A DNA stretch of 15,055 nt from JAHFHB01 sp964393875 (GTDB lineage Bacteria; Omnitrophota; Omnitrophia; Omnitrophales; Aquincolibacteriaceae). The notes beneath the pieces were generated by a model. The model ran no database searches, had not been told where the DNA came from, and saw only the letters and a program-made list of their open reading frames with translations. Where the stretch lies: assembly GCA_964393875.1 (NCBI GenBank), contig CAYMUZ010000008.1, positions 1 through 15,055 of the forward strand. The letters are read 5' to 3'. The position numbers and the translations under genes are program-made. Positions 1 through 8,700 of the stretch are shown here, in pieces (within the stretch, counting starts at the first letter, position 1; each line of letters starts with the position of its first letter).

Positions 1-3000
1 GCGATGGCCGTTTTCCTGAACCGATATCGAACGACGATCTTCAAGCAATCGTAATCCGTTTGGGAAGACATGCGGAGCGTTTATCGCGGGAACATCCGGA
101 ACTTACAGCGCAAATTCAGCAGCGCGCTTTGTTTTGTATTAATTTATGGGCTCTAAACATTCCTGGGGCCGTAGAATCCAAGCTGATCCGCCTATTTGAA
201 ACGCCGCCGCTCCCCGAAGATCCGCTGGCAACGGCAGCGTTTTTGGCGCAAAAGGCGGCAGAAGGCCATAAAATTTGGACCGTGACGCCTGCCGATCATG
301 AGTATGTCGCGCAGAGAATCCAGACCTATTATGACACGCCGGCGGCGGATGCCGCCACCCGGGAGCAGATTCTTAATGAGCTCAAAGCGTGGGTGGACGT
401 TCAGGATGATCCCTGGGGCAATGAATCCCTCAGCCGCCGCTATCTTGTGATTATCACCGAAATGACACTGGGAGCAAAAAATGTCGGTATGGGCGACGGC
501 GCTGCCGTTGCGCTTCGTGAAATTTTTAGAACCTACGGGCAGGCTGTTGATCCACTTGGAAATCCGGAATTCAATGAGCCCAATGAGAGAGTCGTGGAGC
601 TGCATCTGCTGGCTGAAGCCCAGGCCGACCCACAATTTTCTGGCGACTTTGAGCAGCAGTTGTTGCGGAATAAGTTATGGAATCGTGCCTTGGATAAGGA
701 TAAGGCTGGGCGAAATTTTAACGAGTCTTTAGCTGGGGGTGACCCCAAAAGTTTGCTTAAAGCCTATGAGCCCATAGTCACAGCCAGCGGTGATTATGAG
801 GATGCGAAAATTAGACAGGCTTTGGAAGCATCCGATCCTAGAATACAATCCGAAAAACTCGCTCGTATTGCCCAGGCGGCAGTGGTTGGCACTCGTGCAT
901 CGCGCCAGGATGTACCGCCTTCACAAAGTTCTCGCCAAGATTTCGATGCGCTTATAGAGCGATCTAAAGGGGATATGCAACGATCTCAAAAGAGATTCCT
1001 GGAAGCATTGACCCATCAAGAGCGTCTGGAATTCTTGAAGCGCTGGCCTTCCTTATTGAGCAGCGGGGTGACGGAAGCTGCGAAGGAATCGCAAACGCTG
1101 ATTATGACCCAAATCCTGGCACAAGCGGCGGGATCTGTTCAGGAAGTTTTGGAATTGATGGGGGTGGTTTTTGAAATGAAGAACCCTCTTTTTTACAACC
1201 AAGCCGCCCATCATTTTATGCTTCGGCTCGAAGAGCTTTTGCGCCAGGAACCAAACCAGCAGGATTTTGGAAGATTGCTCGTGAATAATGCCGCCAGGCC
1301 CATCTGGGTGGCTGAGCTTTTAACCGAGTATTCAGAAAAAACAAACCGCTCTGTTTATATGAAAGACGGTGCAGAACACTCGGCGCTGCGCGTCACACTT
1401 AAGAACCTCGTACAAAACGAGAATTCTCAGATAAGTTCCGCAGCCTTTGCCCTGATGAGTCATCTGTCCGTGAACGGCGAACTTTTTGAAAGGGAATCCC
1501 GTGAATTTTTGCAAGAAGTCATGGATAGCGAACCCCTCGAATTTTTTCTTCTCCGGTATTCCGGGCGTATCGCGGAGCAAATGGTCACGACGATGGGGAA
1601 AAGAGTCTATGCGGCTGAAGCTGCAGAAAAGGAGGCAGTGCGCCAAGAAGCTCTACGTACTTTGAATTTCATAGCGGCGTTGAGTGCTTACGATGATTTG
1701 GGCATAGCCAAAATGCGGGCTGATTTTAACGCGGCAGCAGAGGGCGCTCCCGCCCAGCCGGCATGGGCGGCTGAAATGGTGGAATCGATGAAACAGCCGC
1801 TTTGGGATTTGCCGGACGAGGATTTGAGCGTTATGAATGCATTGATTCAGAAAATATTTGATCCGGAACTGGTCGTGACGGAACGTGATAAGGCCAAGGC
1901 GGAGCTGACCCGGTTTATTACGGATTCCTCGGCGGGCCAACTTCGAAGACTTTCGCGCTCGCTTGTGGTTAACGAGCTAGTGTCAGATCATGTCCGTGGG
2001 CATGATGGGCTTGTTTACGATCTGGAAACCCTCTACAACGGATTCAAAACAAACGTCAAAATAAACAATCCGGTGGAATTTTTACAATTCGCACTGTTGC
2101 GTCTGCAGGCGGCGGGCGATCGGCGTTTGAGTTTCCCCATTCGCGAAGGCATCACGGGCAAGCTCATGAAGAATTTGGATTTAGAGTCCGCCAGGAAGAA
2201 TTTGAGAAATCCTGAGGTGCAAGATTTTCTGAGAACCGTGCCGAAAGACTCTCCTTTGGCCAGGCTTCGTTTTTTGCGGCCGCCGTCTCCGACAATGGTA
2301 CTGACCTGGAATCGGGTCCCGGCTTATCGGAATGTGACGGATTTTATCCACTCGATCGCGAATCCTGATACGGAGTCATTTTTGGCGGCGGATACCACTC
2401 GTCTTTTAGGTGACCTTAATAAGATTTTGGCGGATCCCGCTGAACGCGATGACTTTAAACAATATCTGGGACAAAGAATAAACTTGAAGTTTCCGCTCAT
2501 GCTTTTAATCAGAGAACTTCAGCTTCCCGGATTTTTGGGCGGCCCAAGCGCAACGTTTGTTTATTTAGGACAAGCTCTGGATGAAATGCTGGCATCTACG
2601 GATACGTTCTTCGTTCTCAATGCGCTGCTGGTTCTCACGACCTATGCAGGTAGTTTGGAGAGCTCTAGCCATGCAGCCGAAAGTGCCTGGACATTTCTTT
2701 TAGGTCGAGCGGTCGAACTGATTGAAAGCGGCCGCCCCTTCTCTGAAATCGGAAGTTTGATTCTGACCTTGTCGTCGTCCGGCAGGCCCTCCGAACCCTC
2801 ACGAATCAGAGTTGCAGGTGATTTTTTAGAGGATCTTTTGAAAGCGCTGATAGAGCGTAAACGGCAAGGCCAGATTGTCAACTTTCCGGATCCAGATGAA
2901 ATGGTTCGTGAAATGATGGTCTTTGCAGGGATTAGCAATACCTCCGAAGTGGTTTTGCACACTGTTTTGCAAGTTACTGAGGGACAACCGCTTACGAACA

Positions 3001-5411
3001 ATCGCTTCAAAACGCTCCTGGATGCCGCGGGGATTGATACTGAGCCACTTTCATCTGAGACTGCCGCAGCCGCAAACGGCGATGAAACAGTACAGGCAAT
3101 TCTGGATGCCGTAGAGAAGTATGAAAACAAAAAACTCTGGGATCTGACCGAGGAAGAAAAAAGCAAGTTGCGAAGTTTTGCGCAAACCCTCGCCAACTCG
3201 CCCACGGTCACAAGCGCAGGTTCACTGCCGCGAGATTATCGGGACTACGTCGATGAGGTTTCAGGGATTCCGCGGTTGGCGCGTATGGTTTATACACTTG
3301 CCGAAGTCGAGCGGGCGATTGCGGCGCAGCGTTTACCCTTGAGTGAGTTCAAGAAAAAGCGAGACGCAGTTTATTTGGCCTTGAAGGGAATTGCGAGATA
3401 CGGGTTTCCAAAAACCACTGAATTTTTTGTGGCGGGCCTGAAAATGATGCATGAGTTTTCTGAAAATCCTGAGTTCCAAGGTACGGGATATGGGGCTCAA
3501 GGGCTAGCCTGGGAATTTCACCGGGAACTTTTCTATCGGCTGAATCCCGTAGCCGCGCTTTCGGAAAAGCTAGACCGGTTTGGGGAACTGACCGACCGTT
3601 GGTTTGTCCCGCCGGGGTTAGACCGGGAAAGTTTGTCGACTCAAGATCCGTTAAGCCAGGTTCAATCCATCTCACAATGGATTCTTTACGTCTTGTATCA
3701 TTCGTCCACGACATCTGCCGAATCTGTAGAATTTTTGCAATTGGGAAATCGCCTGCTGGCAATGCCCCAAGCCCGGGCAGAGTTTGTGAACGCGCTGGGT
3801 GCGTCGTCTTTTTTTGCGGTGCGGCTCAAAACAAGAATTGTCAACGTGCCGGCCGTTTGGGATCTTGATGACACAGAGTTTAAAAATTTAAGGGCGGCCT
3901 TCTTGCAAGCGGCAGACCGCGGTGAATTCCAAGCGTTGCAAGAAGTGAAGGGGATTTCGCTGCAAATTGACATGGCGAAGCCTGAGAGAAAGAACCGGGA
4001 TCTTTTCATGACTCAGTTTTTTATACACTTGGTGCCCCGCCCCTTTGAGGAGATTCAACCCTTGCTTTTTCTTGTTTATCGAGATTTCCCGAAGCCAGAT
4101 GACGTGGGTGCGCGAAAAGCAGAATTCGAGGCGCTTGTCGATCATTTTAGCCGTCAATTTATCGAAGCTCGTGCTAAAGGGGCCGTGGTAAAAGAGAAAA
4201 TCGACAGGGCTGTATGGCTTTTGGTTCGCACAGCTGCCATGTTGGATATTCCGTACCGTGATTTGCAGCAGACGCTCGGTGTGCCGCAGGCCGCGAGGGA
4301 TGTTTACGACGACAATATTTTTACGCGTCTCGCCTCCGCTGCGCGTTCCGAAATGCGACTGGCGGCCGGTCAGGAACGGTTTGAAACTGTTCCTGACAAC
4401 CGACTAAGAGCGGGTTTGGCTGGAGGGGTCCTGCCCAAGGAGGGCAGGCATGAATTGCCCCTACAGGATCTGCAACGATTGTCTGAGCAAACCGCAGGTT
4501 ATTTGATCGCCGGGCGTATTCCGCCGGCAGTTTTCCTCACGAGTTTGGCGCGAATGGCTGAGAAAAATCTCCCGGTTTTGGAACGGCGCCTGCGCGAACT
4601 TGCAAGTAAGCCTAACGAACTTGCGGTACTCAGTCTGCAAGCGCCTGAATGGACGGACCCTGTTTTTGCCGCAGGGCTTGATGCAGAATTCAGCATGCTT
4701 CAGAAACAGGGTGTTGTGGCTAAAGTGGATTCCGGTGCCGATGTGGTGCGCATTTTTACCGAAATGCCTCAAACGGATGCTTTAATCGCAGCTATGAAAA
4801 ATCAGCCGGATCTGAATGTCTACGGGATCTGGCAGCCCAAAGAATTTGTAGGGGCGGGTTCTAACCCCGCCCTCAGATCTAAAATTAGAAAACTGCGCGC
4901 ACAAGCAGAACTTATCGAATACGAAGTCAACCGCGCGCTCGGAACCTTGGACACGCGGCTGCGCTTTAAACTCGCAGTCCCGGAATCTGATTGGACACTT
5001 AAGCGCCTTACTAAGGAAGCACCCTCGGTTTTGCTTGGACTCAAAGGCCGGCAGAATCCGTCTGTGATCACAAACCGCATGGTGGTGATTTATGAGAATT
5101 CCGAGGGCACAATACTTAATTCCAGGGATGTGCTGCAATCAAGTATTGTGCCCTCGGAATACAAGAGCCTCCGCCACCAAATTCGTGCGGCCGATGGTCA
5201 TCGCTTTGCCAAGGAATATCTTCTGTATGAGTCCGCCGCCGAAATTTCTGCCGATGTTCTTCGTAGGGAACGGCTTCAAACCGTTCCCTACATTGTCCCT
5301 CTAGCGAAGGAACAATATTTCTTTCAGGATGACCGCATTTCTTCGGATCTTCTCTCTGCCTTTGTGGGTATGGAACACCTCATCGCCCAGCAGTTCGCGA
5401 GCGCTGCGTAA
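1..5411 (+). CDS. C-terminal part of a giant helical protein of unknown function (5' end outside the window)
   Basis: The frame is already open at base 3 and runs to TAA at 5409-5411, giving at least 1,802 sense codons. The first usable start codon (TTG at 60) has no ribosome binding site and open frame upstream, so it is almost certainly internal. I recognise no family. The protein is rich in Ala, Leu, Glu and Arg with many amphipathic stretches, and looks like a long alpha-helical, perhaps HEAT- or TPR-like, solenoid. No membrane helix or catalytic motif stands out. An R-S-E-M-R linker lies at 4344-4358, and the last kilobase after it contains four in-frame DNA palindromes, so the C-terminal 350 residues differ in character from the rest. 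The next gene starts 163 bases downstream on the same strand and shares the linker peptide. Coding status is very likely; the function is unknown. Confidence 0.9.
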   Translation, partial: DGRFPEPISNDDLQAIVIRLGRHAERLSREHPELTAQIQQRALFCINLWALNIPGAVESKLIRLFETPPLPEDPLATAAFLAQKAAEGHKIWTVTPADHEYVAQRIQTYYDTPAADAATREQILNELKAWVDVQDDPWGNESLSRRYLVIITEMTLGAKNVGMGDGAAVALREIFRTYGQAVDPLGNPEFNEPNERVVELHLLAEAQADPQFSGDFEQQLLRNKLWNRALDKDKAGRNFNESLAGGDPKSLLKAYEPIVTASGDYEDAKIRQALEASDPRIQSEKLARIAQAAVVGTRASRQDVPPSQSSRQDFDALIERSKGDMQRSQKRFLEALTHQERLEFLKRWPSLLSSGVTEAAKESQTLIMTQILAQAAGSVQEVLELMGVVFEMKNPLFYNQAAHHFMLRLEELLRQEPNQQDFGRLLVNNAARPIWVAELLTEYSEKTNRSVYMKDGAEHSALRVTLKNLVQNENSQISSAAFALMSHLSVNGELFERESREFLQEVMDSEPLEFFLLRYSGRIAEQMVTTMGKRVYAAEAAEKEAVRQEALRTLNFIAALSAYDDLGIAKMRADFNAAAEGAPAQPAWAAEMVESMKQPLWDLPDEDLSVMNALIQKIFDPELVVTERDKAKAELTRFITDSSAGQLRRLSRSLVVNELVSDHVRGHDGLVYDLETLYNGFKTNVKINNPVEFLQFALLRLQAAGDRRLSFPIREGITGKLMKNLDLESARKNLRNPEVQDFLRTVPKDSPLARLRFLRPPSPTMVLTWNRVPAYRNVTDFIHSIANPDTESFLAADTTRLLGDLNKILADPAERDDFKQYLGQRINLKFPLMLLIRELQLPGFLGGPSATFVYLGQALDEMLASTDTFFVLNALLVLTTYAGSLESSSHAAESAWTFLLGRAVELIESGRPFSEIGSLILTLSSSGRPSEPSRIRVAGDFLEDLLKALIERKRQGQIVNFPDPDEMVREMMVFAGISNTSEVVLHTVLQVTEGQPLTNNRFKTLLDAAGIDTEPLSSETAAAANGDETVQAILDAVEKYENKKLWDLTEEEKSKLRSFAQTLANSPTVTSAGSLPRDYRDYVDEVSGIPRLARMVYTLAEVERAIAAQRLPLSEFKKKRDAVYLALKGIARYGFPKTTEFFVAGLKMMHEFSENPEFQGTGYGAQGLAWEFHRELFYRLNPVAALSEKLDRFGELTDRWFVPPGLDRESLSTQDPLSQVQSISQWILYVLYHSSTTSAESVEFLQLGNRLLAMPQARAEFVNALGASSFFAVRLKTRIVNVPAVWDLDDTEFKNLRAAFLQAADRGEFQALQEVKGISLQIDMAKPERKNRDLFMTQFFIHLVPRPFEEIQPLLFLVYRDFPKPDDVGARKAEFEALVDHFSRQFIEARAKGAVVKEKIDRAVWLLVRTAAMLDIPYRDLQQTLGVPQAARDVYDDNIFTRLASAARSEMRLAAGQERFETVPDNRLRAGLAGGVLPKEGRHELPLQDLQRLSEQTAGYLIAGRIPPAVFLTSLARMAEKNLPVLERRLRELASKPNELAVLSLQAPEWTDPVFAAGLDAEFSMLQKQGVVAKVDSGADVVRIFTEMPQTDALIAAMKNQPDLNVYGIWQPKEFVGAGSNPALRSKIRKLRAQAELIEYEVNRALGTLDTRLRFKLAVPESDWTLKRLTKEAPSVLLGLKGRQNPSVITNRMVVIYENSEGTILNSRDVLQSSIVPSEYKSLRHQIRAADGHRFAKEYLLYESAAEISADVLRRERLQTVPYIVPLAKEQYFFQDDRISSDLLSAFVGMEHLIAQQFASAA
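4344..4358 (+). repeat. R-S-E-M-R linker copy in the first giant gene
   Basis: The codons CGT TCC GAA ATG CGA read R-S-E-M-R, preceded by A-A. This is the same peptide that recurs nine times in the second giant gene. It marks the change from the long helical part to the palindrome-rich C-terminal part. Confidence 0.75.
4369..4397. repeat. In-frame palindromic element 1
   Basis: Two 14-base arms (4369-4382 and 4384-4397) flank a single central base. They are complementary except for one G-T pair, although a real hairpin would open a few central pairs. The element begins 10 bases after the R-S-E-M-R copy. Its core resembles the palindrome at 5263-5291 (both contain GGAACGG and GTTCC), so the two look like one repeat family. 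It is translated as part of the first giant. Confidence 0.7.
4430..4448. repeat. Short in-frame inverted repeat
   Basis: CCTGCCC (4430-4436) and GGGCAGG (4442-4448) form a perfect 7-base inverted repeat with a 5-base loop. The following stretch GAATTGCCCCTAC (4452-4464) looks like half of a dispersed palindrome of the GTAGGGGC type, so this may be the remnant of a larger element. Confidence 0.5.
4850..4873. repeat. In-frame GTAGGGGCGGG-type palindromic element
   Basis: AGGGGCGGGTT and AACCCCGCCCT pair at 9 of 11 positions around a 2-base loop. Translated in frame it gives V-G-A-G-S-N-P-A-L, which is what such GC-rich dispersed palindromes encode when read through. It lies inside the first giant gene without breaking the frame. 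Confidence 0.65.
5098..5160. repeat. Perfect 20-base inverted repeat inside the coding region
   Basis: Arms 5098-5117 and 5141-5160 are exact reverse complements (20 of 20 bases, including GAGGGCACAATACTT on the left) around a 23-base spacer. The element encodes about 21 residues near the end of the first giant gene. Such a long perfect stem is unusual in coding DNA and suggests an inserted palindromic element or a strong mRNA hairpin. Confidence 0.85.
5263..5291. repeat. Perfect 11-base inverted repeat (GTAGGGAACGG type)
   Basis: GTAGGGAACGG (5263-5273) and CCGTTCCCTAC (5281-5291) are perfect complements around a 7-base loop. The element lies in frame about 120 bases before the stop of the first giant gene and is related in sequence to the element at 4369-4397. 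Confidence 0.8.
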
Positions 5412-5501
5412 CAATTTTGGCTTTTCTTAAAATTTGAACCTGCTAAAAGCTAACATCTGCTAACAATTCGAGGGCCCTTGAATAAACACTAATCACGCCT
5501 T

Positions 5502-5530
5502 TTGAAATACCACCCAACGTCGGGTATCCT
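5502..5530 (+). promoter_or_regulatory. Promoter candidate for the second giant gene, with a palindrome between the boxes
   Basis: TTGAAA (5502-5507) and TATCCT (5525-5530) are separated by exactly 17 bases and match the sigma-70 type boxes at 5 of 6 and 4 of 6 positions. The spacer holds ACCCAACGTCGGGT (5512-5525), a small dyad that could bind a repressor. The start codon follows 44 bases after the -10 box. No transcription data are available, so this is a sequence match only. Confidence 0.45.
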
Positions 5531-5561
5531 TTCATAACCTCTTGATTTTCAAAAAGTTAAC

Positions 5562-5565
5562 GAGG
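5562..5565 (+). promoter_or_regulatory. Ribosome binding site of the second giant gene
   Basis: GAGG lies 9 bases before the ATG at 5575, in the setting AACGAGGTTTTACTTT. It supports that ATG as the true start, which is also followed by a signal peptide. Confidence 0.7.
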
Positions 5566-5574
5566 TTTTACTTT

Positions 5575-5733
5575 ATGGCTCGAACTAAATCTTTTCAAAA
5601 TAAACATCCAGCGCGTGTTTTCTGTAGGGGACAGGTCCTCGGCATTCGAGCCTTGTCTCCTAAGGGCGCCGTCACTCAATTTATTGCGATTGCGGTGTGT
5701 CTGTGCATGCTCGTGAACGATGTGGCCTATGCG
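5575..5733 (+). other. Signal peptide of the giant protein
   Basis: A long basic N-region (residues 1-31) is followed by a hydrophobic core (about 33-47, with I-A-I-A-V-C-L-C-M-L-V) and A-Y-A before A-P, a good signal peptidase I site after residue 53. No lipobox is present. The product is therefore expected to be exported, at least at its N-terminus. Confidence 0.75.
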
Positions 5734-8700
5734 GCACCGCGGGCGTCTCAGAAGGGTCTGTCACCCCCCCCCTTCTCCGCCAGCGGGCGGACCACCCGAG
5801 GTCTTCGCGGCATAAAGATTCCAACTCGTTTCGGCACCATTGAGACTTCGCACAAGGGCGCCTCCGGCAAGACCGTGATCTACATTCAGGATGCACACGA
5901 TTCTCTTGAAGCGCAGAAGAACATCGCCGCCATAATTCGCTACGCGGTGAAACATTCCGGTGTTAAAACAGTTTTCGAGGAAGGCTACGAAGGGCCGGTT
6001 CCCACCGACGAATACTTCGGGTTCATCAAAGACGAAAAAACAAAAGAAAAAGTTTCTTACTTTCTGATGGATAAATTGCGTATCAGTGGGGCGGAATATG
6101 CGCATGTGAATCGCTTTAGTTCCGTTCCAAAAGCGGCTTTGTCGGCTCAATATCCAAATGACGGTTTTCAGCTCATCGGCGCTGACAGCATCAAGCTCCA
6201 TCTTGAAAATATACGGCAATACCAGAAATCTGCGCAGACCAAAGAAAACAACGCCAAAGACCTGGAGGCGATTCAGCAAAATATCGGAATGCTGGCGGCC
6301 CGTCGTTTTCCCAAAGAGATCAAAGAGTGGATGAAGCTCCGCAAACGCCTGGATGAAAAGCAGCTGGATCTTTTAGAGTATTTAAAGCGAATCAATGTTC
6401 TGCGGCAAACCTCAGCGCGTGTTGTGGATGACCCTGCGGAGGCGGTAACGGCACATTTGTCCTTGCTGCAGCGTTCACCCCAAAGCGGTGAAACTCCTCG
6501 TTCGCCGAAGGAAGACACCGTTCGATTCTTTGTGGCGGACAAGGACAAAACTCTTTCTCCCAAGCAATTTCCTGTTATGACACTTCTTCTTGCAGCGGAG
6601 CGCACTCAAGGCAAAGAAAACCTGAAAAAAATTCAAGAAATCGATTCCGCAGGGCTTTTTACCGAAATCAACCGGATGGAAGATGGCCTGGCGGATGAGT
6701 GGCTGCACAGCGAAGACGACCGCCAAATTTTTCAATACCATAAAACCCTGGAATTGCTGGTGCGGCTTAACGCCCTTCAGTTGAGCGCGGCAGAGTACGA
6801 GGCTGTCAAAGAAGACAGCCTTAAAAATTTCAATACACTTGCTCTTGCGCAGTTCATCGTTCACAAGACCCAAAAGTCGGTCATTCTCTCCAAACGATGG
6901 GAGCAAAACATTCGCGACGCAATCCATTTTTACGAAATTGCCGAAGCCCGTGACCAGGCTATCGAGAAAACCCTTTCAGATTGGATTCAACAGCCACAGA
7001 ATCTGCCCGGCGGGAAGATCTCACCGGCTCTGTCTCACGACGCAAGACTCACGGCTCATGGCAATACAGCCGTCCTTGTTTTCGGCGGCTTCCACAAAGA
7101 GCGCATTCAAGAAATTCTGAGGCAAAAGAACGTGTCTTTCATTATCGTAACCCCGAAAATGGCGGCGAACGACACCCAGCATCAAGATTATTACAAACAA
7201 TTGATGTCTGTCGGTCATCACTCGTTTGAGACCCCGTTTCATCTAGCGCATGCTTCAAGACCCGCCAGCTTTCCCTACGATGCAGCCCTGACACCCCAAG
7301 GCGCGGTTGGTGCAAAATCGGAACTTCGTGCCATGGCCGAAACCGCCGCTAAATTCCCAGAGCTTGGTTATGCCGATCTCGACCGGCAGCTCATCGCCAT
7401 GCTCGCGGCTCGCCGTTCTGAAGTGCGCCCGCCTATCGGCGGGGCGAGCCAGCCCGTAGTGCGGGTGGATGATCCTATGCCGAATCTGCCGCCGGGATTT
7501 TATTTTATTGGAAATGGTTTGCTCAATGATCTTTCTGCCAAGGATGTGATGCGTAATATCTTTCTGGGTGCTGACATGCCCCAACCCGACCATTTCTATA
7601 GTTTTCGAAAATGGGGCAACCATTGGGTTCATCCGGACCACCTTCGAGATGACATCGACTGGGTTCTTGAGCGTGTTTTTTCGCAGGAGCAGGATACGCG
7701 CATTCTTTTGCCTCTGATCTTCAAACCGAATAATTCCGCGCTTGGTTATGGCATTTTTCATATGGAGGGTGATCCCGAAAAAGAAATAACCGTGACGATG
7801 GCTATCACCCGGAGGGCTGATCTGAATACAGTCCGGCCGGAGGATTTGGAACAATTCGGTGTAAGGCCGGTGATTGGCCTAGAAGAAAATATTATGAGTT
7901 TTACGCTGCAGGCGGACAGCGCAGAACAGCGCAGCCGTGCCCGCAAAGTTCTTCGGGATCTTTGGCTTTTGATTTCAAAACGCACACAAGATCCGGGCAT
8001 GATCGAATCGAAATTTCCCTTTTTGCGTGTCGATGCGGGCAAGGGAGATAAGGTATCACCGCGGGCGTTTGAGACACGACATTTTTACAGGGGCAACTTG
8101 CGTACGGGTAAGGGGAAAAAAATGTGGCGTGCAGATCGATCTCGCACCGGCGGGTCGGCGTACTTTGGAAATTACGGTGGCAGGAACGACGCCGAGCTTC
8201 GCCGTCAAAAGGTGGAGGACATTTATGAACCCCTGTACCGCTTGTTTCCCCATCTAAGAAAACGGCAGCACGAGTTTTCCCGTTATGCAGATTCAAAAGT
8301 CGCCGCACTTTTTGACTATTTTTCAAAGCGCTTGAAAGCCGCAGGGTTGGATCTTAATTTTCAAGTACAAATGAACTTTGATTTTATGTGGCTGCCGCCG
8401 GCCGAGAAGGACGGCTTTCCGGTTCCTGTGCTGATTGAATCCGATCTGCAAGACCGCAATCTTGCATTTTGGACGGCTATTGCGCGGGTTAAGCCAAAGC
8501 AAGAAACTCGCTCGGAAATGCCCTCAGCTCGGTCGGAGCTGAGGACTTCTCGGGCCTCGCCGTCTTCGGCTCGCTCCGAGATGCGCAAGGATCGCCTAGC
8601 CTCTGCGTCTACCGCAGAGACAAGAACATCGAACACCTATGGGCGTTTGTATGTTCTAGCGGGGTATTTTCTCAATCGTTTGGATGCGGTGTTCGTGATC

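Noticed and set aside
60..62. TTG as the start of the first gene
   Set aside because: The frame is open upstream to base 3 and there is no ribosome binding site; the gene is cut by the window edge.
2642..3211. 189-codon open frame on the - strand
   Set aside because: It is Ser-rich and low in protein-like pattern, lacks start signals, and lies opposite the clearly coding first giant; a shadow.
5412..5500. Terminator for the first giant
   Set aside because: The palindrome ATTC-G-AGGGCCCT-T-GAAT (5466-5483) is not followed by a T-tract, so it is not a standard intrinsic terminator.
5680..5740. Lipoprotein signal
   Set aside because: The Cys residues in the hydrophobic core are not in a lipobox; an A-Y-A signal peptidase I site fits better.
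7255..7854. 199-codon open frame on the - strand
   Set aside because: It lies opposite the end of the TIKI-like and the start of the ATP-grasp-like modules, has unusual composition and no repeats or helices that would mark a real protein.
8601..8619. Intrinsic terminator of the antisense coiled-coil gene
   Set aside because: The hairpin lies 37 bases beyond the stop, but no U-tract follows on the - strand.
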